DNA of 10,062 nucleotides from JASBZA01 sp964392065 (GTDB taxonomy: Bacteria; Bacillota; Clostridia; Saccharofermentanales; Fastidiosipilaceae). How positions within the stretch are numbered: position 1 is the stretch's first letter; each line of letters starts with the position of its first letter. The stretch covers positions 1 to 10,062 of the forward strand of contig CAYMOG010000043.1 of assembly GCA_964392065.1 (NCBI GenBank). The letters are read 5' to 3'. Position numbers and translations under genes: made by a program. This document shows positions 1-5,605 of this stretch, in pieces. Below the pieces are notes generated by a model. The model was not told the DNA's origin. It made no database searches and worked only from the letters and a program-made list of their open reading frames with translations.

Positions 1-18
1 TTAAGGTGTGTTTTTATT

Positions 19-94
<76 letters not shown>

Positions 95-108
95 AAATAT
101 GCTTAGTC

Positions 109-138
109 ATTCTATAGGAAAGCATGAGATTTTGTCAA
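109..138 (-). promoter_or_regulatory. Promoter of tRNA-Ala
   Basis: On the minus strand a perfect -35 hexamer TTGACA (138-133) is followed by an AT-rich -10. This is either TAGAAT (114-109, spacer 18) or TATAGA (116-111, spacer 16). Transcription would start about 5-10 nt before the tRNA 5' end at 94, as expected for a single tRNA unit. The consensus -35 fits a strongly expressed stable-RNA promoter. Confidence 0.75.
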
Positions 139-384
139 TAGGCATTTGCGTTTTGTGGCTAATAAAATTCTTAACGGACAAGAGCTGTGTTACACCTTGA
201 TCGGGAATTTGGAAAATTGCATAAGCGTATTTTCGAGATAAAATTGCAAGTCAAATATACCATACTTAATAATAGACACTATGTATTCAAGTTTAAGCAA
301 CGATGTAAACGACATTGGACACTGCCTAATAGCGTTTTATTCTTTAACGTAATAATATAGACTCATCAAATCTAGGCAGAGATG
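139..384. other. AT-rich intergenic stretch without a recognisable gene
   Basis: This stretch lies between the tRNA-Ala promoter and the stop codon of the membrane-protein gene at 385. I see no ORF with a plausible ribosome binding site, no RNA gene and no convincing rho-independent terminator. The only structured element is a widely spaced inverted repeat at 322-328 / 373-379, listed separately. It may contain the 3' untranslated end of the leftward deoC unit, or remnants of decayed sequence. Confidence 0.5.
322..379. repeat. 7-bp inverted repeat, widely spaced, downstream of the 385-900 gene
   Basis: CTGCCTA at 322-328 is the exact reverse complement of TAGGCAG at 373-379, with 44 nt of AT-rich sequence between. 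It sits just past the end of the leftward gene, so it could form a long-looped hairpin in the mRNA tail. No U-tract follows in the transcript direction, so I do not call it a terminator. Chance occurrence is quite possible. Confidence 0.25.
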
Positions 385-900
385 CTAATCTTTCCATTCT
401 TGAATAAGACGTTTTGCATCTTCAAAACCTAAATTTGTCCAGAAACTTTCAGCGGTAATCTGAAACTCTGAATTATTTACGTCAGAAGCTTGGAAAATAA
501 CTAATTTATCAAATACACCTTGTATCAGCGCTAATCCTACTGTCTCATTCGTAGCCAAATTATCACCGGCCTTATGAAGTATACCTGGTCTGATTACGAA
601 TTGCTTCGTCACATTATTTTTGTCAAGTTTCAAATGCATCTTAACATCTCTAAGTTCAGGATTCTGAACGCCAATAATCTTTACATCACCTTTAAAATGC
701 ATACTATTGCCTAATAAACTTTTGCTTACAATTCCGTCTATTGACAAAATTCCTTTCTGACCTTCAACTCCAGAATTCCACTTAGTCATCTCTATCTCAA
801 AATTTAGATCACTTGATACAGGAATAGCAAAGGCTAAAATTACAAGAACAATAAGCAAGACTGCTACAGAAATTACATTCTTTATTTTTTTTCTATGCAC
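385..900 (-). CDS. Small membrane-anchored protein of unknown function
   Basis: This 171-residue protein starts at a GTG (900-898) preceded by AAGGAGA (913-907) with a 6-nt spacer, so the start is well supported. Residues 1-7 are basic (HRKKIK). Residues 8-27 form one strongly hydrophobic segment that reads as a membrane anchor or uncleaved signal, leaving about 140 residues probably outside the cell. There is no cysteine lipobox. The rest alternates hydrophobic and polar residues in a beta-rich way, and I recognise no family or catalytic motif. It lies 35 nt downstream of the lipoprotein gene on the same strand and is probably the last gene of the deoC unit. Sampled stretches are about 33% G+C, against roughly 40-45% in neighbouring genes, which suggests different ancestry or weak selection. 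It is likely a real gene, but its function is unknown. Confidence 0.7.
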   Translation of the reverse strand: MHRKKIKNVISVAVLLIVLVILAFAIPVSSDLNFEIEMTKWNSGVEGQKGILSIDGIVSKSLLGNSMHFKGDVKIIGVQNPELRDVKMHLKLDKNNVTKQFVIRPGILHKAGDNLATNETVGLALIQGVFDKLVIFQASDVNNSEFQITAESFWTNLGFEDAKRLIQEWKD

Positions 901-935
901 AACAAATCTCCTTATCTAAAAACTAATAATTTGGT

Positions 936-1988
936 CTATTTAATATACTCGGCGGTCATGAAACCAAAACCTAGCTTATAGTCAAAAGTTCCACCATCGC
1001 TAGAAGCAGGTGCAGCTAAATAGTATGGGGTATCAGGGAATGGGTTCAAATAATATACGAAATTACCTTCGATGAGATTTCCTACCACGCTTGCATCACT
1101 AGAGGCCCATGTTCTTACCGATAAATTATAGCCATCTAAGCCTTGTACTTTTCCGTATTCTGCTATTATATCTGCAAAGATTTCTTGGGCAGACAGCTTA
1201 TAGGTCGAATCACCATCTACGGATTCCTTTTTCAACATATTATAAGAGCCGTAAGGGTTGATGGTTAATGTGTAACGTGTTTTGGCCAAAGGTCTATGGT
1301 CAATAAGGTGAAGATCTTGACGTTGGGCAGGTGTACTAAAACCGATAGTGACTTCATCGATGACCATACGTGCCAGTGGATTGTTGGATTCTTCACGTCC
1401 TGTGTCTGAATTTACAAACTCATAGGACAGCTCATAAGCTTCAAATTGAATCTCATCGCCTATTCTTACTGCTTGAGGTTCTAACCAAATAGAAAAAGGG
1501 CGGAAGTTGCGACTGGATTCTTCAATGGGCAAAGTGAAGCTATCTGTACTCTTATCATAAGCAAGCATGCTCTCTGGTAGCGCTTGGATTTCCACATCAG
1601 GATGTAATTCTTCCTGAAGGTAGCTCTGAAGTCCTGTCCGAGGAATACTTGTTAACCCCGTTCGACGGATGGCATCTTCTAGCAAACCATTTCCGGAGTA
1701 GACAACCGCTGGAATCTGGTTGATGGAGGTGAAATTAGGAAATTGTGTGTACGCTCTAAATGGTCCATTAACAACGGACGCAATATAGGTTTCAACTTCT
1801 TGGCGTTCTGTCTCACTCATGTGTTCAGGTGTAGGTGCTTGTGTACTAGATGTGGAACTTATGGTTTGATTTACATCTAAACTAGCTCTAGTTTCTGTGC
1901 TGTCGCTATCGTCACATGCGACAAGCATCACCGTAAGCGCTAACAAAGTAGTTAGAATACGTATATTTCTCTTAGGATGTTTTCTCAT
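936..1988 (-). CDS. Putative lipoprotein of unknown function
   Basis: This 350-residue protein has a classic lipoprotein signal. A basic N-terminus (residues 2-10) is followed by a hydrophobic stretch at 11-23 and the lipobox LVAC with Cys25 as the lipidated residue. Next comes a Ser/Thr/Asp-rich linker (about 26-60) typical of proteins tethered to the outer face of the membrane in Gram-positive bacteria. The mature part (about 60-350) is a mixed soluble domain with many aromatic and polar residues. I cannot assign it to a family and see no catalytic motif or solute-binding signature. The ATG start (1988-1986) is preceded by GGAGGAATAATT, whose GGAGG lies inside the last codons of deoC. Only 2 nt separate the deoC stop from this ATG, so the two genes should be co-transcribed and translationally coupled. 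A role tied to nucleoside uptake or sensing is possible but unproven. Confidence 0.85.
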   Translation of the reverse strand: MRKHPKRNIRILTTLLALTVMLVACDDSDSTETRASLDVNQTISSTSSTQAPTPEHMSETERQEVETYIASVVNGPFRAYTQFPNFTSINQIPAVVYSGNGLLEDAIRRTGLTSIPRTGLQSYLQEELHPDVEIQALPESMLAYDKSTDSFTLPIEESSRNFRPFSIWLEPQAVRIGDEIQFEAYELSYEFVNSDTGREESNNPLARMVIDEVTIGFSTPAQRQDLHLIDHRPLAKTRYTLTINPYGSYNMLKKESVDGDSTYKLSAQEIFADIIAEYGKVQGLDGYNLSVRTWASSDASVVGNLIEGNFVYYLNPFPDTPYYLAAPASSDGGTFDYKLGFGFMTAEYIK

Positions 1989-1990
1989 AA

Positions 1991-2647
1991 TTATTCCTCC
2001 AAAGCTTGACGAACTCTGCTCATTCCAAGCACATCGGCTCCCGCTTCAATCAAGTCCAACATTTCATCTTTGGTTTGGATTCCTCCGGAGGCTTTGATTT
2101 TAATTTTGGGATCAAGATGTTCTCGCAAGAGTTTCACGTGATGGACCGTTGCGCCTCCGCCTACAAATCCGGTGGATGTTTTGGCAAAAGCAATGTCATG
2201 TGCATTGATGATATGGCAATATCTTTTAATTTCATCATCACTTAATTGAGAAGTTTCGATGATAGCTTTAATAGGTGTACCTTGGGCGGCCGCTACGTAC
2301 ATGCCAAGTTCTAGGTCAACCTTATCCCACGCGCCGGCTTTGGCCAAATACAATGGGCAGACGACGTCGATTTCATCGACACCTAATGCATGAAGTTCCT
2401 TGATTTCTGTCCATTTTACCTTGTCACTCTGATAGCCAAGAGGGAAACCTGCGACGGATACGATAGGAAGATGCATCTGGGTTTGTTCCAAATATTGTAA
2501 GGCGGATAGGACATAGACAGGAGGGATACAGGCTGCTCGGCATTGCCATTGATGGGCTTGGGTTAAGACTTCATGTACATCCATTTCGCTTGCATCGGGC
2601 TTCAGCAGTGTATGTTCTACGCGCTTATATAAATCTAGTAAATCCAT
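1991..2647 (-). CDS. deoC: Deoxyribose-phosphate aldolase
   Basis: DeoC (EC 4.1.2.4) cleaves 2-deoxy-D-ribose 5-phosphate to glyceraldehyde 3-phosphate and acetaldehyde, the last step of deoxynucleoside catabolism in the cytoplasm. The 218-residue protein is one class I aldolase TIM barrel of near-normal family length. By alignment to the E. coli enzyme from memory, the Schiff-base lysine is K156 in FAKTSTGF, the second lysine is K185 in IKASGG, and the catalytic aspartate is D94 in DEIDVV. C40 in the AACIPP stretch also matches a conserved position. The ATG (2647-2645) has GAGG about 5 nt upstream. It is the first gene of a leftward unit whose second gene is a lipoprotein, not the usual deo partners (phosphopentomutase, nucleoside phosphorylase, transporter), none of which lies in this window. 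No nearby DeoR-type regulator is visible. Confidence 0.96.
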   Translation of the reverse strand: MDLLDLYKRVEHTLLKPDASEMDVHEVLTQAHQWQCRAACIPPVYVLSALQYLEQTQMHLPIVSVAGFPLGYQSDKVKWTEIKELHALGVDEIDVVCPLYLAKAGAWDKVDLELGMYVAAAQGTPIKAIIETSQLSDDEIKRYCHIINAHDIAFAKTSTGFVGGGATVHHVKLLREHLDPKIKIKASGGIQTKDEMLDLIEAGADVLGMSRVRQALEE

Positions 2648-2678
2648 AGTTACCTCGTATTTCTGTCTTCTTAATACT

Positions 2679-2684
2679 ATTATA
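2679..2684 (-). promoter_or_regulatory. Likely -10 element for the deoC unit
   Basis: A perfect TATAAT on the minus strand, about 32 nt ahead of the deoC start codon, places transcription start roughly 20-25 nt upstream of deoC. The hexamer 17 nt farther upstream (CCCTCT) does not resemble a -35 box, so the promoter may need an activator or be weak. An imperfect dyad (CTTCTCTC / GAGGGAAG, around 2691-2709) covers the spacer and -35 region and could be an operator. Confidence 0.45.
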
Positions 2685-2724
2685 CAAAATTCTTCTCTCC
2701 AAGAGGGAAGGAAATTCGGGCATA

Positions 2725-2740
2725 AAATGTAAGCACATTT
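2725..2740. repeat. Inverted repeat overlapping the rightward -35 box
   Basis: AAATGT (2725-2730) and ACATTT (2735-2740) form a perfect 6-bp dyad with a 4-nt AAGC centre. Its right arm overlaps the TTTACT -35 candidate (2738-2743) of the rightward metallohydrolase gene, and it lies in the divergent deoC control region. The position is right for a repressor site, but a short AT-rich dyad can occur by chance. Confidence 0.3.
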
Positions 2741-2766
2741 ACTAGGAATTAGATGCTTCTTATAAT
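2738..2766 (+). promoter_or_regulatory. Promoter of the metallohydrolase gene
   Basis: A perfect -10 hexamer TATAAT (2761-2766) is preceded at exactly 17 nt by TTTACT (2738-2743), which matches the TTGACA consensus at four of six positions. The predicted start near 2773 gives a leader of about 87 nt before the GTG at 2860. The leader has no obvious riboswitch or terminator fold that I can see. Confidence 0.6.
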
Positions 2767-2847
2767 ATGTGCCATAGGTTAAGAAAATTAAGTTTTGTTC
2801 ATGCTAGAATAACTTACTAGATTCATGGCTTAATAAGTTGGGAATTG

Positions 2848-2854
2848 AAGGAGG
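2848..2854 (+). promoter_or_regulatory. Ribosome binding site that sets the GTG start at 2860
   Basis: AAGGAGG, essentially full complementarity to the 16S rRNA tail, lies 5 nt before GTG at 2860-2862. The longer frame begins at TTG 2845, but that would put this motif inside the coding region and leave no binding site upstream. The GTG start is therefore preferred. Confidence 0.85.
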
Positions 2855-2859
2855 AAGTT

Positions 2860-3594
2860 GTGCATAAATTAGTATTTCTTAACCATAGTGGTTTCTTGAT
2901 TGAATTAGAGCATGCTGTTCTTGTATTCGACATGTATACAGATCCAGCATCTGTTTTGAGTCAGTATGTGGAATCTACCAAGGCTTTCTATTTCTTCGTC
3001 TCCCATGCGCACTATGACCATTGGAATTCGGAAATTCTTGATTTCAACAGTCGAGGCACTAGAACGTATTTCTTAGATCAATCGTGTCAACTCCCTGAAG
3101 ATTTTGAGCAAGAAGATCTCGATCGCTTCTATCAAGCTTCGTCAGGAGAACGTTTCCATTTGTCGGCAAAAGAACAAGAGAAAACAGGTGTAATCAGTAT
3201 AGAAGTATTCGGCTCAACCGATGAGGGGTCTTCTTTTTTAGTAACTACCCATGCAGGGAAGATTTTCCATTCGGGTGACTTAAATCTCTGGGATTGGGAA
3301 AGAGAAGGGGAGACGGATCTTGCAATGGAAGCGGCTTATCGTGGTGAATTAATTAAAATTCAGGAAGCTCTAGAACAAGAGACACTCTGGATAAGCATGT
3401 TACCTGTGGATTCTCGATTGGGTGCCAAGGCTTTCTCAGGAGCGGAAGTCTTTTTGGAATATATTAAAACAAGATTTCTAGTACCCGATCACCTGAATGG
3501 AGGCGTTAATCTGCCTAGAGAGTTGCAGGAGTTGGTAGGTGATAAGACTGAAGTTCTAACCATGACCACTCCTGGCGTTACGATAACTCTCTAA
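2860..3594 (+). CDS. Metallo-beta-lactamase-fold metal-dependent hydrolase
   Basis: This 244-residue cytoplasmic protein (no signal peptide) starts at GTG 2860, 5 nt after AAGGAGG. It carries the metal-binding signature HxHxDH as H49-A-H51-Y-D53-H54, after a strand-rich N-terminus with the NHSGFLIE turn at about 8-15. Further probable ligands are D140 in HSGDLNLWDW and H211 in VPDH. The order of motifs and the short length resemble the UlaG/YtnP-like small MBL hydrolases, not RNase J or true beta-lactamases. Family members act on phosphoesters, lactones or cyclic substrates, and the substrate cannot be read from the sequence. It has its own promoter, is divergent from deoC and convergent with ppk2, with only 7 nt between the two stop codons. 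No clear terminator separates them, so the transcripts probably overlap at their 3' ends. Confidence 0.88.
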   Translation: MHKLVFLNHSGFLIELEHAVLVFDMYTDPASVLSQYVESTKAFYFFVSHAHYDHWNSEILDFNSRGTRTYFLDQSCQLPEDFEQEDLDRFYQASSGERFHLSAKEQEKTGVISIEVFGSTDEGSSFLVTTHAGKIFHSGDLNLWDWEREGETDLAMEAAYRGELIKIQEALEQETLWISMLPVDSRLGAKAFSGAEVFLEYIKTRFLVPDHLNGGVNLPRELQELVGDKTEVLTMTTPGVTITL

Positions 3595-3601
3595 ATGCAT
3601 T

Positions 3602-4483
3602 TTATTTTTCATGCTCTAATATTTTTTTCCAGTGGGAGAGATTCTTCTTTTCTTCGTCTGCTAATGCTGGAATTTGTGGATTCATTCTAGCCAGTGTTTC
3701 AAGCACAACTTGAGAAACGGTAGCTCTTGTAAACCACTTCCTGTCTGCCGGTATGACGTACCAGGGTGCAAAGTCCTTTGCTGTATACTGAATCATTTTT
3801 TCATAGAGCGCTTGATATTCATCCCAGTACTGGCGTTCTTTGATATCGCCAGAAGAAAATTTCCAGTTCTTATCTTCTTCATGAATACGATCGAGAAGAC
3901 GTTCTTTTTGTTCCTCTTTACTTAGATGTAAGAAAAACTTAAGAATTGTATAGCCTTGCTGCGTTAAGTACTTTTCCCAGTTGCTAATTTGTTCATAGCG
4001 CTCCTGCCAGATGTCCTGGTGGATTAAGTGGTCTGGAATTTGTTGATCTCGAACGAGATCGTGGATCTGGGTTACGACGACTTCTTCATAATGGGAACGG
4101 TTAAAAATACCAATTTCTCCACGACGAGGTAAAGCTCTATTAATACGCCACATGTAATCCCTGTCGAGTTCCTCTTGACTAGGAGCTTTGAACGCCGTGA
4201 CGTGAGTCCCTTGCGGATTTAAACCTCTCATAACATGTTTAATCGCGCCGTCCTTACCAGCCGCATCCATCGCCTGGAAAATGATGAGTAAACTCTGACG
4301 GTTTTCCGCATAGAGTTTTTCTTGCATATTAAACAAGCCTTCTCTATTCTCTTTAAGAAGGACCTGTCCCGCTTTTTTATCTAATTCCTGTTTATCTCTT
4401 GTGTCAATTGAAGTAAGCGTAAAATTACTATTCTCTACGATCTTATACACCGAAGTATCAATGTGTAGATTTTGTCCTGCCAT
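3602..4483 (-). CDS. ppk2: Polyphosphate:nucleotide phosphotransferase, PPK2 family (class III-like)
   Basis: PPK2 enzymes transfer phosphate from inorganic polyphosphate to nucleotides. Class III members use both AMP and ADP, making ATP from polyphosphate. The 293-residue protein has one P-loop kinase-like domain. The Walker A-like loop is DAAGKDG at 73-79 with K77, followed by IKHVMRGLNPQG (81-92). The Walker B region is GIFNRSHYEEV (125-135), and the basic lid region around 201-217 includes DKNWKFSSGDIKER. The HVM-GLNPQG and FNRSHYEE wording matches, from memory, the PPK2_rel_1 type that includes class III enzymes. Residues 1-60 form the usual helical N-terminal extension. The ATG (4483-4481) follows AAGGAG with a 7-nt spacer. 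No exopolyphosphatase or ppk1 lies nearby. A single-domain AMP- or ADP-specific variant cannot be excluded without assay. Confidence 0.92.
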   Translation of the reverse strand: MAGQNLHIDTSVYKIVENSNFTLTSIDTRDKQELDKKAGQVLLKENREGLFNMQEKLYAENRQSLLIIFQAMDAAGKDGAIKHVMRGLNPQGTHVTAFKAPSQEELDRDYMWRINRALPRRGEIGIFNRSHYEEVVVTQIHDLVRDQQIPDHLIHQDIWQERYEQISNWEKYLTQQGYTILKFFLHLSKEEQKERLLDRIHEEDKNWKFSSGDIKERQYWDEYQALYEKMIQYTAKDFAPWYVIPADRKWFTRATVSQVVLETLARMNPQIPALADEEKKNLSHWKKILEHEK

Positions 4484-4532
4484 ATGGTATCTCCTTATAA
4501 CGTATTTTGGCCAAAGTCCAAATGTCTCTTCA

Positions 4533-4538
4533 ATTATA
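4533..4538 (-). promoter_or_regulatory. Possible -10 element for ppk2
   Basis: A perfect TATAAT on the minus strand, about 50 nt upstream of the ppk2 start codon, has no good -35 at 16-18 nt. Farther upstream is a perfect TTGACA on the same strand (4600-4595), followed after 17 nt by TATGGG (4577-4572), a weak -10. Either could drive ppk2. The leader also contains a perfect 10-bp palindrome TTTGGCCAAA (4506-4515) of unknown significance. Confidence 0.4.
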
Positions 4539-4705
4539 AAGGATTCCTCTCCGCCACATACTTATTTTGCTCCCATAGAATAAAAAATCTTGCTTGTCAA
4601 TGACCTAGTACTCTTGAAATTTACAGCAAATGACAAGTCGGTGTAATGCACAGACCAGTCGAAAATCGTTGTACGCAAGTGGTGGACTGAGTGTAGAATT
4701 TGCAT

Positions 4706-4813
4706 TGTGGATAAGTTCTCCCGATTCGAACAGGATTAACCTGAGTTTAACAAAAATAATGTCGATTTTATGGCTATCCACAAAGTTATCCACAGTTTCC
4801 ACAATTATCAACA
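4706..4813. other. DnaA-box cluster, candidate replication origin or DnaA-binding locus
   Basis: The DnaA consensus TTATCCACA occurs perfectly on the plus strand at 4786-4794 and perfectly on the minus strand at 4706-4714. CTATCCACA (4774-4782) and TTATCAACA (4805-4813) each differ by one base, and GTTTCCACA (4795-4803) by two. The four plus-strand sites start at 4774, 4786, 4795 and 4805, so they repeat every 9-12 bp, about one helical turn. This fits co-operative DnaA binding on one face of the DNA. Between the inverted box and the direct array lies a strongly AT-rich stretch (about 4736-4771) that could unwind. Adjacent genes point away on both sides. I did not identify a DnaA-trio element, and dnaA/dnaN are not in the window. 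It could be oriC, a DnaA-titrating cluster like those known in B. subtilis, or a DnaA-controlled regulatory region for pth. Confidence 0.7.
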
Positions 4814-4849
4814 GTTTAAACAAGGTTCTGACAGAAAAATTGGAATACG

Positions 4850-4862
4850 CTCTTGTCAAGAG
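4850..4862. repeat. 13-bp perfect palindrome, operator-like
   Basis: CTCTTG T CAAGAG is a perfect 6+1+6 dyad. It lies between the DnaA-box array and the pth promoter, about 80 bp upstream of the pth -35. The size and symmetry suit a dimeric DNA-binding protein, and no function is evident. Confidence 0.35.
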
Positions 4863-4940
4863 AAATGTACGTTGATGATGGACAAAGAAATATTACAAAG
4901 TGATTACAAGACGAGGAAATGTTTACAATTTCTCTGTTCT

Positions 4941-4969
4941 CTCACAATGGGCGAGGCCCATGGTATAAT
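4941..4969 (+). promoter_or_regulatory. Promoter of the pth-mfd-HAD operon (extended -10)
   Basis: TGGTATAAT (4961-4969) is a perfect extended -10 element. The -35 position 17 nt upstream holds CTCACA (4941-4946), matching consensus at four of six bases. The spacer between them is largely a perfect inverted repeat, ATGGGC GAG GCCCAT (4947-4961), which could be an operator. The predicted start near 4976 gives a short leader of about 28 nt before the TTG start of pth. Confidence 0.75.
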
Positions 4970-4991
4970 TTAACGACTTTCAATAGTGTAG

Positions 4992-4996
4992 GGAGG
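4992..4996 (+). promoter_or_regulatory. Ribosome binding site supporting the TTG start of pth
   Basis: GGAGG lies 7 nt before TTG 5004-5006. In-frame ATG codons at 5025 and 5043 come closer to the usual Pth N-terminus, but neither has a comparable site at the right distance. The TTG start is therefore favoured. Confidence 0.7.
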
Positions 4997-5003
4997 AGAA
5001 GGA

Positions 5004-5603
5004 TTGTTTTTTAAGAAGAAACAAATGGACCATTCTTTATATATGATAGTGGGGCTAGGAAATCCCGGTGATAATTACGATAAAACCCGACATAATGCGG
5101 GTTTTCTTGCGGTTGATGCTTTGGCAGCGCGATATGGTGGTACATGGAAAGCCACGAAAATGCAAGCGGATACCTGCCGAGTGGCTATAGCTGGGCATAA
5201 AGTTTTGCTGGTGAAACCTACTACGTTTATGAATCTGAGTGGTCAAGCGGTACGAAAACTACAAAACTTCTATAATCTTCCTGTGGAAAATATTTTCGTT
5301 CTATACGATGACGTTGATATTTCGTTAGGACAAATTCGTATGCGAGAATTTGGTGGCGCAGGCTCACATAATGGTATGAAATCGATCGTTCAAATGTTGC
5401 AATCCAAAAATTTCCCTAGAATTCGTATCGGAATAGGGCCACAGCCTCCCCATATAGATATTGTGGACTTTGTGTTAGGTCGATTTACTTCAGACGAGAA
5501 GGTGTTACTCGAAGAGAGCTTGGAATATGCTTGTAATGCAGTTGTTGATGCTTTGGCCGAGAATGTGCAAGTGGCTATGACTAGGTATAACAGTAAGAGG
5601 TAA
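5004..5603 (+). CDS. pth: Peptidyl-tRNA hydrolase
   Basis: Pth (EC 3.1.1.29) releases peptides from peptidyl-tRNA that has dropped off the ribosome, recycling tRNA in the cytoplasm. The 199-residue protein contains the full bacterial Pth signature. GLGNPG has N20, TRHNAGF has the catalytic H30, and FMNLSG has N77. D102 lies in YDDVDISLG, and GSHNGMKS has N123. These correspond to E. coli N10, H20, N68, D93 and N114. With the TTG start the protein has about 13 extra residues, Lys-rich (MFFKKKQ), ahead of the conserved core. If the start were ATG 5043, the length would be 186, close to B. subtilis Pth (about 188). It is the first gene of the operon, and mfd begins 2 nt after its stop codon. Confidence 0.97.
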   Translation: MFFKKKQMDHSLYMIVGLGNPGDNYDKTRHNAGFLAVDALAARYGGTWKATKMQADTCRVAIAGHKVLLVKPTTFMNLSGQAVRKLQNFYNLPVENIFVLYDDVDISLGQIRMREFGGAGSHNGMKSIVQMLQSKNFPRIRIGIGPQPPHIDIVDFVLGRFTSDEKVLLEESLEYACNAVVDALAENVQVAMTRYNSKR

Positions 5604-5605
5604 TT

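Noticed and set aside
322..379. Rho-independent terminator for the deoC unit
   Set aside because: The 7-bp arms are separated by 44 nt and no U-tract follows in the direction of transcription.
1897..2245. Plus-strand ORFs of 66 and 79 codons across the lipoprotein/deoC junction
   Set aside because: They are antisense to well-supported genes, with no binding site or recognisable product.
2845..2859. TTG start for the metallohydrolase, five codons upstream of the chosen GTG
   Set aside because: It would place the AAGGAGG binding site inside the coding sequence and has no such site upstream of it.
4506..4515. Palindrome TTTGGCCAAA in the ppk2 leader as an operator
   Set aside because: It is perfect but short, with no second copy near a promoter element. 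It is noted in the ppk2 promoter entry only.
4605..4973. Overlapping ORFs of 67-84 codons on both strands in the ppk2-pth gap
   Set aside because: They have no convincing ribosome binding site and no recognisable protein pattern. They overlap each other and the DnaA-box array, so they look like chance frames in a regulatory region.
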